DNA from: Heligmosomoides polygyrus polygyrus | Lineage: Eukaryota; Nematoda; Chromadorea; Rhabditida; Heligmosomidae | DNA length: 64,000 nt | Reading direction: 5' to 3' | Assembly (NCBI GenBank): GCA_947396885.1 | Contig: OX377202.1 | Span: 1,612,001 to 1,676,000, forward strand | Shown: in pieces, positions 42,075 through 55,000 of the stretch | Layout of the letters: every line of letters begins with the position of its first letter | How positions within the stretch are numbered: position 1 is the first letter of the stretch | The notes under the pieces: model-generated | What the model was told of the DNA's origin: nothing | The model's database searches: none | The model's input: only the letters and a program-made list of their open reading frames with translations | Program-made: the position numbers and the translations under genes

Positions 42075-42924
42075 ACGTGGCTCCTGTAGCATTTTCGCCG
42101 ATTCGCACCGACGGCGGGTTGCTCCGCGAGTGGGTTTTCAAGAGATTTCAGCGTTCAAACGTCAGCCATAGCGTGCGACGGCCGCGCGTGAAATATCGAT
42201 TCTTCTTGCTCTCTAATCGATATCGAAGTTTCACACCTATCCAAGTATCCATCGTGAAGTCTCAAACGTAATTTATGCTTGGATCGATCTCGCCAATCTT
42301 TGGTCTGTTAGAGCGAGCACTATCAAGGTATTCCTTCGCTCTTAAGCTCTTAGGAGTGCCAAAGTGACCCACCCGTTGGCTACTCCTGGCTCGAGTGATG
42401 AAGAAGAGAAGCGCCAAATTTGTCGCTAGTGGCTTCCACGGAGTGCAAATCACGTATAGTGTGAACGGGTTCATTGTAAAAGGGAAGCTTTTCTAACGGA
42501 AATTGTTTCTTTTGTTTATTTTTTAATTGTTATTTTTTATTCGGTGAACAGTGCTAATTACCTTTCCGGGCAAGTTAGACATCGCTATGCGGAATTTAAG
42601 TCCCTTCAGTAATCATCGTTCAACTCGTCCGGCTTCTCGTACATTTGGTAGAGAGGGCGTCATTAACGTATCCATTCATCCCTGCAGCGTGCCAGAGTAG
42701 CCCAGCAGGTTCTTCTTCGTCGAAGGACGGGATATTCCGCACAGAGTGTGTACAAAGAAGTCCAAGCAACGTGCTCATGATTATCCCGGAGTTCTTTCAT
42801 GATCCTTAGGTAAATTTGCTAGAAATAGCAAAAAAATGGGCGAAAGGCTGTGAAACCAAAATTGTTTTTTTAAAATGTGCCATTGAAAGTCGTTTTGGTA
42901 TGAACTGAAGTCGTGCGTTTCCAG
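42075..42924. other. intronic DNA with one ATCGATATCG-core MITE relic
   Basis: 42105-42245 contains inverted GTTTTCAAGAGATTTC / ...TCGATATCGAAGTTTC-type sequence with an ATCGATTCTTC core. From 42250 to 42924 I see no gene or repeat. Confidence 0.4.
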
Positions 42925-43097
42925 AAGGACGTGCAAACACTCTCGCAAACGACACGATCGAGTGCCGCGCGAAGAAGTCTGAACGCGTCCACGTCGCCGG
43001 TGTTGGCGCCACGATGTCAGAGTCCGATCCGCGTCTCGAGCGGCGGCACTGCTGCCTCGGGTTCGAGGACTACGGCACCTGTCGGTGTACCGTTGAG
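42925..43097 (+). CDS. MAST: MAST shared exon 1
   Basis: Acceptor GCGTTTCCAG, donor GTGAGT. Residues 1-57 plus two bases. [19 protein letters not shown] aligns with the RKSL..TSTSPTLPRPHSP block of vertebrate MAST proteins. It starts in phase 0, so it can accept any of the three candidate 5' blocks. Confidence 0.88.
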
Positions 43098-46000
43098 GTG
43101 AGTCCCAATACGATGCATCGAAGTCTGTTTGTCTGTCGATCAATCCGCGCAAAATTAATGGCTGCTGGACCCTCCTAGACATAGTAATGCTAGTAATGCG
43201 TCTATTGCTATTAACGATTTCTGCAGAGTTGCACAGCCACAGGATGCCTAATCGTCCAAATCGTCGGTATCGATCGATATTATCGATTTATTTCTGGGCT
43301 GGCGGTTTGAACAGCAAAAGGATCGATTGTCCCGATTATAATATGTCGACCGACTATTACCGCGGGCTATAAGGGCTGACTGCAAGCACGTTAGGGCCTG
43401 CTTAATGGGGAATTCTTAATCTAATGGAAGCATATAAGATAGTCATTCTGTCTGTTCCTCCGTCGGCGCAAAATTAGTGGCCACCCGATTAGAATCTAGG
43501 ACTTGTGATAAAGCAAGGACTGATCGACACTGCACGTTTCCATGCGGTAGATTTGAATACGGTAGCTGATTGACCAAGCCATATCGATCGATGTTATCGA
43601 TTTTCACATTGCTGATTGTTTGAGGTGATACTCGCATGATTTTAATGGGTGCTGAAAGGGAAAAGGATTGATTGATTTAATATATCGATCGATTAGTGAA
43701 TTTACGTGTTAGATTGACTGACTCGAGCACCTCGGGGCCTGCTTAGTTGTAAAATTCTCCAATGGAGGCATGTAAAATAGTTGTTACGTCCGTCCGCGTC
43801 CGCGCAAAATTAGTGACCGCGCGACGGACTTCTGAGCATTGGGCAAAAGTATCGCAGTGATCAACATTATCGTTTCCATGGTGTTGATGTGAATTCGGCG
43901 ACTGATCGACCAATCGATATCGATCGATTTTATCGATTTTGACATCGCTGATGATGTGAGGTGAATACAGTGGTCATTGGAAGAGCAAAATGGATCGATT
44001 CACTCGATATATCGATCGATTAGTAAACACCTGTTGAACTGCTTGGCTGCGATCACCTTGGGGCCTGTTTATACTATGCTATGGTTGCGAGCGATTTTCT
44101 GGGCAAACCATACGTATCGACTTGAGCCGGGTGACCGTTCGTCGTGTACTTTTGAACAGGTATCTGGGTCGCCATTGATGTGCTGCAGTACGATGAAAAA
44201 ATCGATATCGATCGCTTACGTAGTGGCGCTCCGCGCAGTTGGTTAAGTATAAATAGCGCTGTTATCTGTTTTTTTTTGAAATTTTATTCCCCCAAGAATA
44301 GCATGACGTTATAAATCTAATTTTAAAAATCAATCGATTTTCGAGTTTTCGAGCGGCGCGGTGCCTTTCGAAGTTCGCGTAACTTAAGAATGATTGATGC
44401 TTTCTCGACGTTTTTGCGAAAGGACTTTTCCGGCACGTCGGTGATGCATCTGAAATGTCAGTGGTGGAGTGCAGCTGCACTGAAGGGCAGCTCAGAGAGC
44501 CTTCTTTCCGGCCAGCTGGAAAGCATGCACGCTTGATGAAATACACGAGCGCGCTCAGGGTGTATAGCGTGAGAGGAAATCGGATTTCGGTCTCGCTGCA
44601 GCCGGCATTTCCGAAGGAAAATGCGCTTTACGCTCAGAAATCGATGGAGAATGCGCTTTACGCTCAGAAATCGATGGAGAATGCGCTCAGAACTTCCCTG
44701 AAGTTTCTTTTTTTTTTCGTCATTTTTTCATCTTTGGAGAATTCGCGCAGAATTCCCTAAAATTCCATTTTTCAGGTCGTACTCGTCACGTACGGGCAGC
44801 TCTCTGATGGCTCCGCAACACGACAATCGTCGTTGGTCGCTCGCTTCACTGCCGTCGACCAGTGGTTACGGGACACCGGGCAGTAACTCGGCTTTCTCGG
44901 TAGGTGATCCGTCCTGTCTTCAGGAGGCATGCCTATGGGATTTTCTCGATTCATCTGCTTTCAGAGCCAATACTCGTCGTCTGAACACCTCTCGGAGATG
45001 ATCGAATGCATGCGAGTGGGCGCCGGCGGTCGTTTCGACAGCAACGACAGCTGCCCGTCCAACGAGGACCCGCTGAACAGTTTCCGACCGCGGAGTAGAA
45101 GCCTCACGTGAGTGGCTTCTGATTTAACAGAGTCTCCAGGTCTCGAGATGAACGCCAGAAATTCCAGAAGTCCTATCAAGATGAACTCGGAGTTCCATCT
45201 GGACGTGGTGAATCGGAACAGCGTGTACAAGGAGCGATTCCCGAAGGTTTGTCACATTGTCGTCGTCTAAAGCACTGTTTACACTACTTCAACGGCGACG
45301 CAACGCGATATCGTGATAAAAATCGATATTGATCCGTCACGATACGCCATCTATCCATGCTGCGTCGACTGGCGGAGGAAGTATAAACGCTCAGAGACGA
45401 GAAGTTTGGTGCTTTCAAGTTGTCGTCGTTTGCAGGCCAAGGCGCAAATGGAAGAGAAGTTGGCAGCGTTTGTCGACGAACATGCGCCGCTCAGCGGTGG
45501 ATCGTCGACAGGAGACGGTGACAGTGGTCAGGATGGTGCAAACAATCGGCGATCAATGGTAAGCTTAGCAGATCCTGAATATGTACTCTGAGAAGTAGCT
45601 GCGGAAGCATATTCTGCTGTCTGTGCGTCCTTGTGTGCATCTTGCATTATTTAATGGCCGCTAGGTAGAATTTACAACGCCTCAAAGCTAAAGGATCCAG
45701 GTGGTCGCTTCGATTTGAGATTCGGATGAAAGGAATATCATGACCGGTGGACAGGATTCACAACAGTCCAGTAGAATTGGTCGACGGATCAATATTGATC
45801 GACAGCATCGAATTTAAACTGCAGATCACCGGCCAAGGTGTAGGCAAGGCAGATATCGTGATAGCTGAGGTTTCAGTAGATCTCCACTAAAGGTGCTGTT
45901 CAATCAATATCAATCGATGATGTCGATTTTTCTCAGAAATTTGCAGTTTGACACGAGATCGATCAACCGTTCAATATCGATCGATAGTGGACAACTATCG

Positions 46001-49000
46001 CTTTTTAATTGCCTAATCAGCAGTCTTTCGATAGAAGTGGTAGTGTACTGATACTGATATTGATCGATTGATTAATCTACTGAGTTTGATCACTTGTTAT
46101 GAAGTCCGTAAATCAGCCTTGAGGTCGGCATCGGTCCCTAATCAAACCGTCAGCGGTAGGCAAACGGTTGGTATTATTGATCGATTGATCGATCGGTGGT
46201 CTTCATCTGCTGAAGCAGAAATTCAAAAAAAATAGCTGAAAGGGGGACTAATCTAGTACGGACGGAATCAGGCAGAGACTTACGGACGTGTATTTACATC
46301 GATAGATTAACCAGTTCGTAGGGTAAGGTTAACTAGGAGGTAAGGTACAGTGGGTATTCCCGTAATTTTCGGATGGTTCACACGATTTGAAATCAGTTTT
46401 GCTCGAAAATCGATAAAGCGGCCGGCAATTTAGCGTGTACGGAGTCACGCACAGATTCACGGACATGTACTTGCACTGGCTAATACATTTTCAGGGTAAT
46501 TTGGTGAATTTATGAAGTCACCCCATCGTATTCGGTGGTTCACACCTTCTAGGAATTGATTTTGATCAAAAGTTGAAAATATCGATTGATATTGATTGAT
46601 TCTGCCGCAGTCTGTTCAGCGGCCAGCATGCTGAAGCCCACTCACTCCATCTAAGCAGTCAACTCTAGACAAAAGATTATATTGTCGTCATGCTCATTCA
46701 GTGGCCATTAATTTTGCGCGGACAGGCGTACAGACGCACACGCTGGCTTACGGGTACTCACCACACATACAGCTTAAAACGAGGTAAGTGTAAACCCACA
46801 TGTCTGTGAGTCTGGGTGTGACTCCGTCCATGCTAAATTGATGGCCGTTTTATCGGTTTCGGAGGTCGCAATTCAAACGTTTAAGAGCGATTGAGTTGTG
46901 GCCTCGAAAATCGATAAAAGATGAAAATAAATCAATAAAACAATGAAATGATAAAAATAAATAGGTAAATAAATAACGAATGAAATTGTTACGTTTGGAA
47001 ACCTCATGGCACTTCCTGAACTGGTGAAAGACAAGGCATTACTACCCTCTTCACGGATTTTTAACCCTTTCTAGGTCGCTCCCTCTTCTTATTTTAACGA
47101 CTGAACCTCATTGATCTTCAGGTGATGGACACCGAGACGTCAACGGGTCGTTCGCTTCTGCGGTTGATCGGTGACGGAGCGACGAGGTTCCTGCATCATC
47201 AGATAGTGGAGGTAGGCGAAGGCAAAGGTGTCAGCAGACCGTCTAGATCCCATGAATCGAGAGCTGATCACTGCAGGTGGCGCTGGACTGCTTGGCTCGT
47301 TCACGTGATGACACCATATCGTGCTCATACTTTTGCGAGATGAGTCAGAGGCTGGACGAAACGCTGAATGAGGTTTGTCGTCGTCGATCGCGGCGGTCCC
47401 ATCCAGTCGTCGTCGCCCACAGCACCGAGAGTGACCGCTTTAGGCTCAACAGAAGACGTCGCCTGAATCGTTCGCTTATCTGTCGAAGCTGGTGAAGCAG
47501 GTGCTGATGATTGTGAGCAGACCGGCGCGACTACTCGAATGTCTGGTGAGTTCATCTGAAGGTAGATGTGTCCAACAATGCGAAAAAGTTGCGATTCTGC
47601 TTCAGGAGTTCGACCCGGACGAATTCTATCATCTGCTCGAAGAAGCCGAGGGAGTCGTACGCGAGCAGCTGGGCAGCGGTAGCGCCAGAGTGCCGGATCT
47701 GCCGCAGTACATCATCGGTTAGTGTCTTGGAAGACTTTTTGAGGGTTTTCGCAAAATATTTTCTGAAGGTAACATTCTTTGCTTCTTTAACCGTTTTCCT
47801 AGTCGGGGGGGGGGGGGGAGTCAGTGATGCGGATAAAAATGGCTTGTCTGTCTGTGCGTACGTCCGCGCAAAATTAACAAGCGCTGCAAGGCGTTCACGT
47901 TACTCCCTCAGATCTCGTCATCAATCGCCGCTGGTCAACATCATTTGTTTGTTTCCGACCAGAATTGTGAAGATCTTTCAGAGCGGCTATTAATTTTGCA
48001 CAGGGGACGCACAGACAGACAGGACGGGGGTTAGTTCTTCCGTGTATAGCAGGGCAAATCAAAATCGGCCGAACAATCGATATCAATGGATTTTGATCAT
48101 GTTTCCGCACGATAGTTACGTTGGTTTAATTACCCAAGTTTGAGGTTTTTAAGGTTTGCTTCAGAAACCGGCCTACGTAAGATAGGAAAACAAATATACA
48201 TCATGTTTTACCGAAATGACTAATCTGTCCATCTGTCTCTGTCTGTGGGTTCGTTTGCTCAAAATTACTAAACACTGCCCTTTATTGATCAGAATCATTC
48301 GACCATCATCGGTACATATGGTGGTTTGGTACTGCCCAGAGCTGTAAACCCCGTGCAGTTCGGCTATTAAATTTTCGTAGAGGGACGCATAGACAGACAG
48401 ATTAACAACGAATGCTTCTGTATCTATTCGAATGCACATGACCTTGCTGGTGAGCAAACATAATCGATCGAACGGTCGATATCGATCTGCGTTCGACTAT
48501 TTCGGCTGCTGTGCGAGTATCGTAAGGACTGTGCAAAGCTACTAGACCAAACAGAATCGATCGATAATGTCTGTTTTTGCCTACTTGCCGATTGGTCAAT
48601 AATAATTTGTCCGTGTGTCTGTCACTACGCGCAGAATTAATGGCCGTTGGATGGCACCGCAACGTGGAATTAATCAAGCGTGAAACAAATAACGCAAACA
48701 TGAAGGCAGTATGGCTGTCTTTGTAGGACTACGTAAAATCGGATCGATATTGATCGATGCTGTCTATTTTCTATTCAAACAGAGATCGATATTGATCGGT
48801 GGTATCCATTTTTGCTTAAAGGTGGCAGAGATGCCAGAGGGATAGCCGTGAGAGAGCGCACATATTTGACTGATCCAACTCAACTGTGACAGTGCTACGT
48901 GGTTTATAGTTCAGCTGCGGGAAAGGTGGTGCTCGTGCTGTAGCGCAGCACTGCGACCAAAGTATAAACCATCCCTAAGGTTTTTAAGATTGCCTTTACA

Positions 49001-52000
49001 TTAGTTTTTTAGTTTTTTTTTGTTGTTTGTGTAACTAGGCAGAAATGGTTGACAGTTCAGAAAAGAGTCAGGATTTTTGTTTGCAAAATGGAATTTCGGC
49101 TACGGATTGAATTCTTCATGCATTGTCTTCGTTTCAACCAGTAGGCTTCAGCTTGAATTGTTCATGTGTCGCCTTCGTTTCAACCAATTACTCTAGGAAA
49201 GCTGGGCCTGGATCGAGACCCTTTGATGGATGTGGACCCAAGGGCAGACTCGCCTCCAAATTCAACGCCGTCCGCAGTGTCGCATCGAGACGACGACGCA
49301 TCCGCTCACCCAGGAAAGACGGACGCTGTTCCGAGGGCACCGTGTGAGGACGACTTCGAGACGATCAGGGTTAGTTGCAGTTCGGCTTCTGGGTACATAT
49401 GACGCTCAAAGGGCAATATCTCGACAAGTACCGATTTTTGTCCGTTGACTGGTTCACGCCTAAATCTCCACACAACGCCACAACAGAAAAGCAACAACAG
49501 AGGTATCGATTAGCCGGCGTGGAGAGTCGATATCGAAAGCTTTTGCATCACATCTGTATCGTTAATGTGGCTTGCAAGCGGGAAGTAGGAAGGCTCCAGA
49601 TTCATCAATCCGCATAGAAGTAGCATGTCGCCCAGGGGTGGACTGGTTTGGGCTAGGACGGTCCCTGATTGGTTGTCATTGGCGGACCTTTCCCGCCTTT
49701 CCTGCAGATCAGATTAACGATCAGAAGCGAAAATTTTCGTTTTTTTTTTGCAAAATTTGACAATTCCTCTACGGGATGTCCAATAAATGAGCGTACTATT
49801 TGCATGGAGGTTCTTAAAACTTTTGTTTTGCTATATATAGAGGCGGGTTTGAGGTTACTTTGAATAATAGAAGAACAAAGAAAGTTCTCTGTGTTGCACG
49901 AGATTGCGCCAGGCAATTGTCCATCACGTCACCATGCTCATCTGATTGATAGTGAAAGTTGTGCCATACATCACTTCTACGTTTACAGCATTTTCCAATC
50001 AATCAGATAAACGTAGTGATGCAACGTACGAGCACATGGCGCATTCTTTTCCCATGGTACATAGGAAAATTTGATTTGTGCAAAATACACCTAAAAACAA
50101 TCCTGTAGCAAAAATTTTAAGAATTTTGAGTACTAGTCGCTAATATGGCCTACTTGCGGGAAGCGATGACGCACAAGCCAATCAGAATAAAAGATAAAGG
50201 ATAAAGGTCGGCGTTACTCAATCCCTTTTGGGATGCGCCACGCATTCTACTTCTACGGGTTGTCGTGGAGGCGACATGAATGCGTATTTGGCCATACAAT
50301 GACTTGCGGTGGCCAGCCGATGAACAAGTCAGCGTTTTATCCTTCCCAGACAAGTCTCGTACCAATTCACCGACCCCGGAGGGATGGAAGGCTTGGTTGG
50401 CCTGGGCGGGAAATCCGAACAAGGAACCTGGTATCGGATGCACGCGAGCGTCGGCGCACCCTCCGACTGCGCTACACGCGCCCAAGCCAATCAGGACGTA
50501 TTGAAAGGGCTTGCCACCCGAGGGGGCGTGTACAGTCGGTGCTCTGATTGGCTGTGATTAGATTGCGCGCACTCGTCTCCCTGCGTAGGTCATATTAACG
50601 ACTGTCTGCCTTTTTTGCATTTTGCACTATAAAATAGGCCTGAAAACATTCTAGTGGATAGAGACGTTTGTACAAGGTACCGAATTTTTAGTCTCCCTAT
50701 GAGGCCGTGTAAGATTTTTTGGTTTTTTGATATTATATTGTTATTTAATTAGATATTTAGATATTTTTATTAGAAATTTTTTTGATTTTTCAAGATTGTC
50801 GGAGTTGTTTTTTTGTTTGAAATTCATTTAGATCTTCTTAAAACGTGCCTATTTCAAAAAGACACCTATTTTGATCTAGAAACTGTCCGATTAGATTTAA
50901 AAAGAGTGCGCTTTGTGTTCAGTTTTGCGTGTATTCACCCCGATTTTTTCAGCTGGTCAGTAATGGCGCATACGGAGCGGTGTATCTGGTGAGACATCGG
51001 GAGACCCGTCAACGCTTTGCGCTGAAAAAGATGAACAAGCAGACGCTGGTGCTGCGAAATCAGGTTGATCAGGTCAGTTTTTGGCAGAGTAGAAACACCA
51101 ACTGTCCATGTAGATCAGCGCCAAATTGTGCTCTGCAGGTGTTTGCCGAGCGCGATATCCTGACGATGGCCGACAATCCGTTCGTGGTGTCGTTCTACGG
51201 CTCGTTCGAGACGAGGCACCATCTCTGCATGCTCATGGAGTACGTCGAAGGCGGCGATTGTGCGGCTCTGCTGAAGAGCGCCGGCACGCTGCCGATCGAC
51301 TTGTCCAGGTGAGGACTGTTCGCGGATAGAGCTGGGTTTTGTTGTGCGGAAATCTGCGTTTTTCCTTCTTTTTCAAGACTGGGACTATTGGTACTGTTGG
51401 GAAATTCTTCCTGGGCGGGCACTAGGCGGTGCATTGTGGACGAAAATCAATATCAATCAATTTATCGATACTGATTTTTCGATCCCTACTTTTATTTGAT
51501 ATACAGCCCACGTACATTATATTCACCCTCGACATAATTCCACCTTCTGTGCTCTTTCCAGAAAAAAAAATCAATAAAACGACGAAGCTGCTGGGAGATT
51601 TTACCAGCGGCAACTATTTTTGCGCGGACGACGGAATAGCATCTGTGAATCTGCACTAAACGTCGGCAGTAATCGATCAATATGGCTCACACAGTAGTGA
51701 AGGATGATCACCGCTATCATGTTTCTGTCCACCTGACGTCGAAGGCTCAACTCTGGGCAAAAATCGATAACGCTGATCGATATTGATCGATCGATTGACA
51801 TCTTCACTCGATCTGAGGCCTGCCCACATAGCGCAATTACCACCTGGAGCCGGTCATCCCCAGAAAGGAAATCGATCAAAAGGCAGAGTTGTCGTGAAGC
51901 ACTTCGGGCGGCCATTAATTTTGCGCGGACGACGGAATGATAACTGGAGGTTTGCTTTTCAGGACGACAGCAATCCATCTGTATACCTGAGACGTTTACT

Positions 52001-55000
52001 CACCCTAGGACCTATTTCCCTTATTCCTATTTCCCTTATACCTTATTCCGCGTCTCAGAAAGTCAATTTCGCGCAAAAATCGATAATATTGACCGCTATT
52101 GTGTTCCGGATCGATACTTTTGTGTGAGGCCTGCCTGCATGGGAGTCCCAATAGTCATGGTTTTCTAGCCTTAGGGCTCGTTTATACTTCGACGTTGAGC
52201 GACGCGACGCCACGTATTGTAGCCACATTGATCGAGCGATGCGATCGATCAATTTGGGCCACTTCACATGCCGTCGCGTCGCTCGGCGCGAGAAGTGTAA
52301 ACGGGACCTTAGAGAAAAGAGCCGATAGAAACAAAAATTTTGTTGGAAATCTCTTCGAACGCGTCATTAATTTCGCGCGGACAATGAAAAGTATTCGATA
52401 AAACCTACCGATTGGGTGTGGACCTGAAACGGTCGTTTATTTTGCGATGACGGGGGACAGACAAAGGGATGCGATTTTTATAGGAAACGTAATTTACCAG
52501 ATTACCTTCCCTCGCTGGTCAAAAACGTCCATGTTATGGTGTCCATAGTCCTGAAGCCTGTGGTTATTGATTGTTCGCGCGGATTAATCGATATTTTACC
52601 GGAGAGGGGTATTCTATGCCCTTTAAGCTGTTTTTTCTTTAAAAATTGAATGCGTGAAAATAAAGGAAAGACGTGCCAGACGTGTTGTATCAAATTAGGT
52701 GGGCAACCCTGTAAATTCTGATGTGATGCAAGGTAAGAAGTATGACGTTGGATGAGCATGAATGCGAGCAATTCATTTACTTGAGCACTACAGGCTCACG
52801 CAGGTTTGGCCCACCTAAATTGAGATGCAGCAACACTTCTTGTTGGATAGTTCAGCGCCCAAAAAATGTATGTTTTAGACTGTACGTGGCGGAGACTGTG
52901 TTGGCGATAGAGTACCTGCATTCGTATGGTATAGTGCACCGCGACTTGAAACCGGACAAGTTCGTTGTTTCTCGTTTATTTTTGTTTTTCTTCTATTTTT
53001 ATTGGTTCCTGTTTTACTTTTCTTTCTATTTTTATTCAATGTTATGTGCCTTCGGAATATAAAACGTCCACCAATGAAAGAGTTCAACCCCTCCTTTATA
53101 CTTCGCGTCGCCGTACGCTGCGCGAAAGTATGAGGTCACTCGATATCGATTAGACTGCTCTGCGGATCGATATCGATGGCTTTCGCTGTGAAGGCCGCCG
53201 GTAAGGATCATTCGCACTGCCTAATCGATATCCAGTGGTTCTGGTAATACAGCGCGGCATGGTGACGTGACTATGAACGCGCCTGTAATTTATTCGATGT
53301 GATCTACTTTTCAGTCTGCTGATCACAGCCATGGGTCACATTAAGTTGACGGACTTTGGACTGTCGAAAATTGGCCTCATGAACCGAACGACTCTCGTGG
53401 CCGAAGGTTTTGAGAGCACGGTCGACACGCAGCAGTTCAAAGACAAGCAGCTTTGTGGCACTCCAGAGTAAGTGTTTTTGGTGCTATTTTTATTGTTAAA
53501 TATTGTGTTACCGTTTCGCTTGGTTTTTTGGACACCTCAGAATGCTATAGTTTTATTTATTTATTTATTTGTCTGCACAAAATGTTGCGCATGAGATTAA
53601 TTGTATTTTGATATAGTTTCTTCGTCTTAGACGCGGTTTATACTTAATTCGCCACGTCGGAATTAAATCAATCGATATCGATTTCTTCGCATGTGGAATC
53701 GATAGCGATCGCTCTCGACGAGCTGCCACATCACGCGGTGACTAGGGATCTGTCCATAATTCGTCATTGTCGCGAATAATCGGCTGGGCAAAGAATGCAT
53801 ACCGATTTTTGCGCAGGGTCTGCAATCGATTTACATGCTATGTTCGGCCGACGAAGTCGCTTCTATCGATTAGGCCGCGTGTAAGATCGATGTAGCTCAA
53901 GCTAAAACACTGCGTCGCGGCCAACTTGCGTTTTAGGGCCCTTTTATACTTCGTCGCCGAGCGACGCGACGCCACGTATTGTGGCCATATTATGGCGACG
54001 CGCTCGATCAGTTTTGCTACAATACGTGGCGTCGCGTAGCTCGCGTTGGAAGTATGAACGGGGCCTTATACTTCAGTCGCCATGAGGCGCAGCAACAGAA
54101 AAAGTAACGATATCGACTGGCCTCCCTCCGCTCAATAGTCGTAGCTATTGTGGAGCCGCGCCGCGGAGCGACTGAAGTATAGACCTTACACAAGTGCCTC
54201 TTCATGGCCCGCAACGGTGACGGCTGATTGCCGGGGTAGATCGCTTTTTCTCGGGCAATCGATCGACATTAATCGATTTGGATGCTTTTCCAGAGCGAGG
54301 AAATTGTCGCCAGAGTGCACTATTAACAGAAAAAGCAATCGATATCGATTAGACCAAGATCAATATTGATCGCTGCTATTCTACTGCTGCACGGCGTAGC
54401 GGCTAAATTCTGTGCCGTTCCTTAGCTGGAGTGCTCTGTAAACAAGCACTGATTTCAGATACATCGCTCCTGAGGTGATTCTTCGGCAAGGCTACGGTAA
54501 GCCAGTGGACTGGTGGGCGTTGGGTGTGATTCTGTACGAGTTCCTCGTCGGATGTGTGCCGTTCTTCGGCGATTCTCCCGAAGATCTGTTCTCCAAGGTG
54601 ATATCAGGTAGGAATGGATTTCGCTGAAGTTCTAGGAGCATCAACTGATGGCCAATGATCAAATTTTCAGAAGAGGTAGAGTATCCGGATGGCGACGAGG
54701 CGCTGCCTCCCGATGCTGAGGATCTGATTCGACGGCTTCTTGAGAAGAATCCAGTGGAGAGACTGGGTGAGCACTACAGCCGCTCGAAGCCTTTAGCATT
54801 CAGCAGATCTGCGATGTATATCGTCCTCGTCTTTAGGAGCAATCGTCGGCGCCACACAGTTGATGGTTCATCCGTTTTTCGCTTCGCTCGACTTCAACAC
54901 GCTGCTTCGACAGAAGGCCGAGTTCGTGCCGCAGCTCGAGAACGAGGAGGACACCAGCTATTTTGACAGTGAGCGCTCTGCACGGCTATTTAGGCCATTG

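Larger units (their letters stand above)
49370..50952. repeat. MAST intron: MITE, foldback and SINE-in-MITE nest
   Basis: Contents in order: an ATCGATTAGCCGGCG / GAGTCGATATCGAAAGC block (49500-49545); a partial CCAAT MITE (49620-49710); an L-type foldback (49790-50060); the SINE-interrupted MITE (50130-50602); and an AT-rich stretch to 50940 with no recognised feature. Confidence 0.6.
51309..52878. repeat. MAST intron with ATCGAT repeats and two MITEs
   Basis: GCCATTAATTTTGCGCGGAC (51911) and related blocks at 51605 and 52362 alternate with ATTGATCGATCGATTGA (51780) and similar. MITEs at 52169-52312 and 52689-52825 are listed separately. No exon is seen. Confidence 0.6.

Noticed and set aside
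45131..45167. Acceptor at 45139 for shared exon 4
   Set aside because: It is a good CTCCAG site, but it puts VYKERFPK out of frame with the preceding RPRSRSLT exon; the AG at 45167 keeps both.
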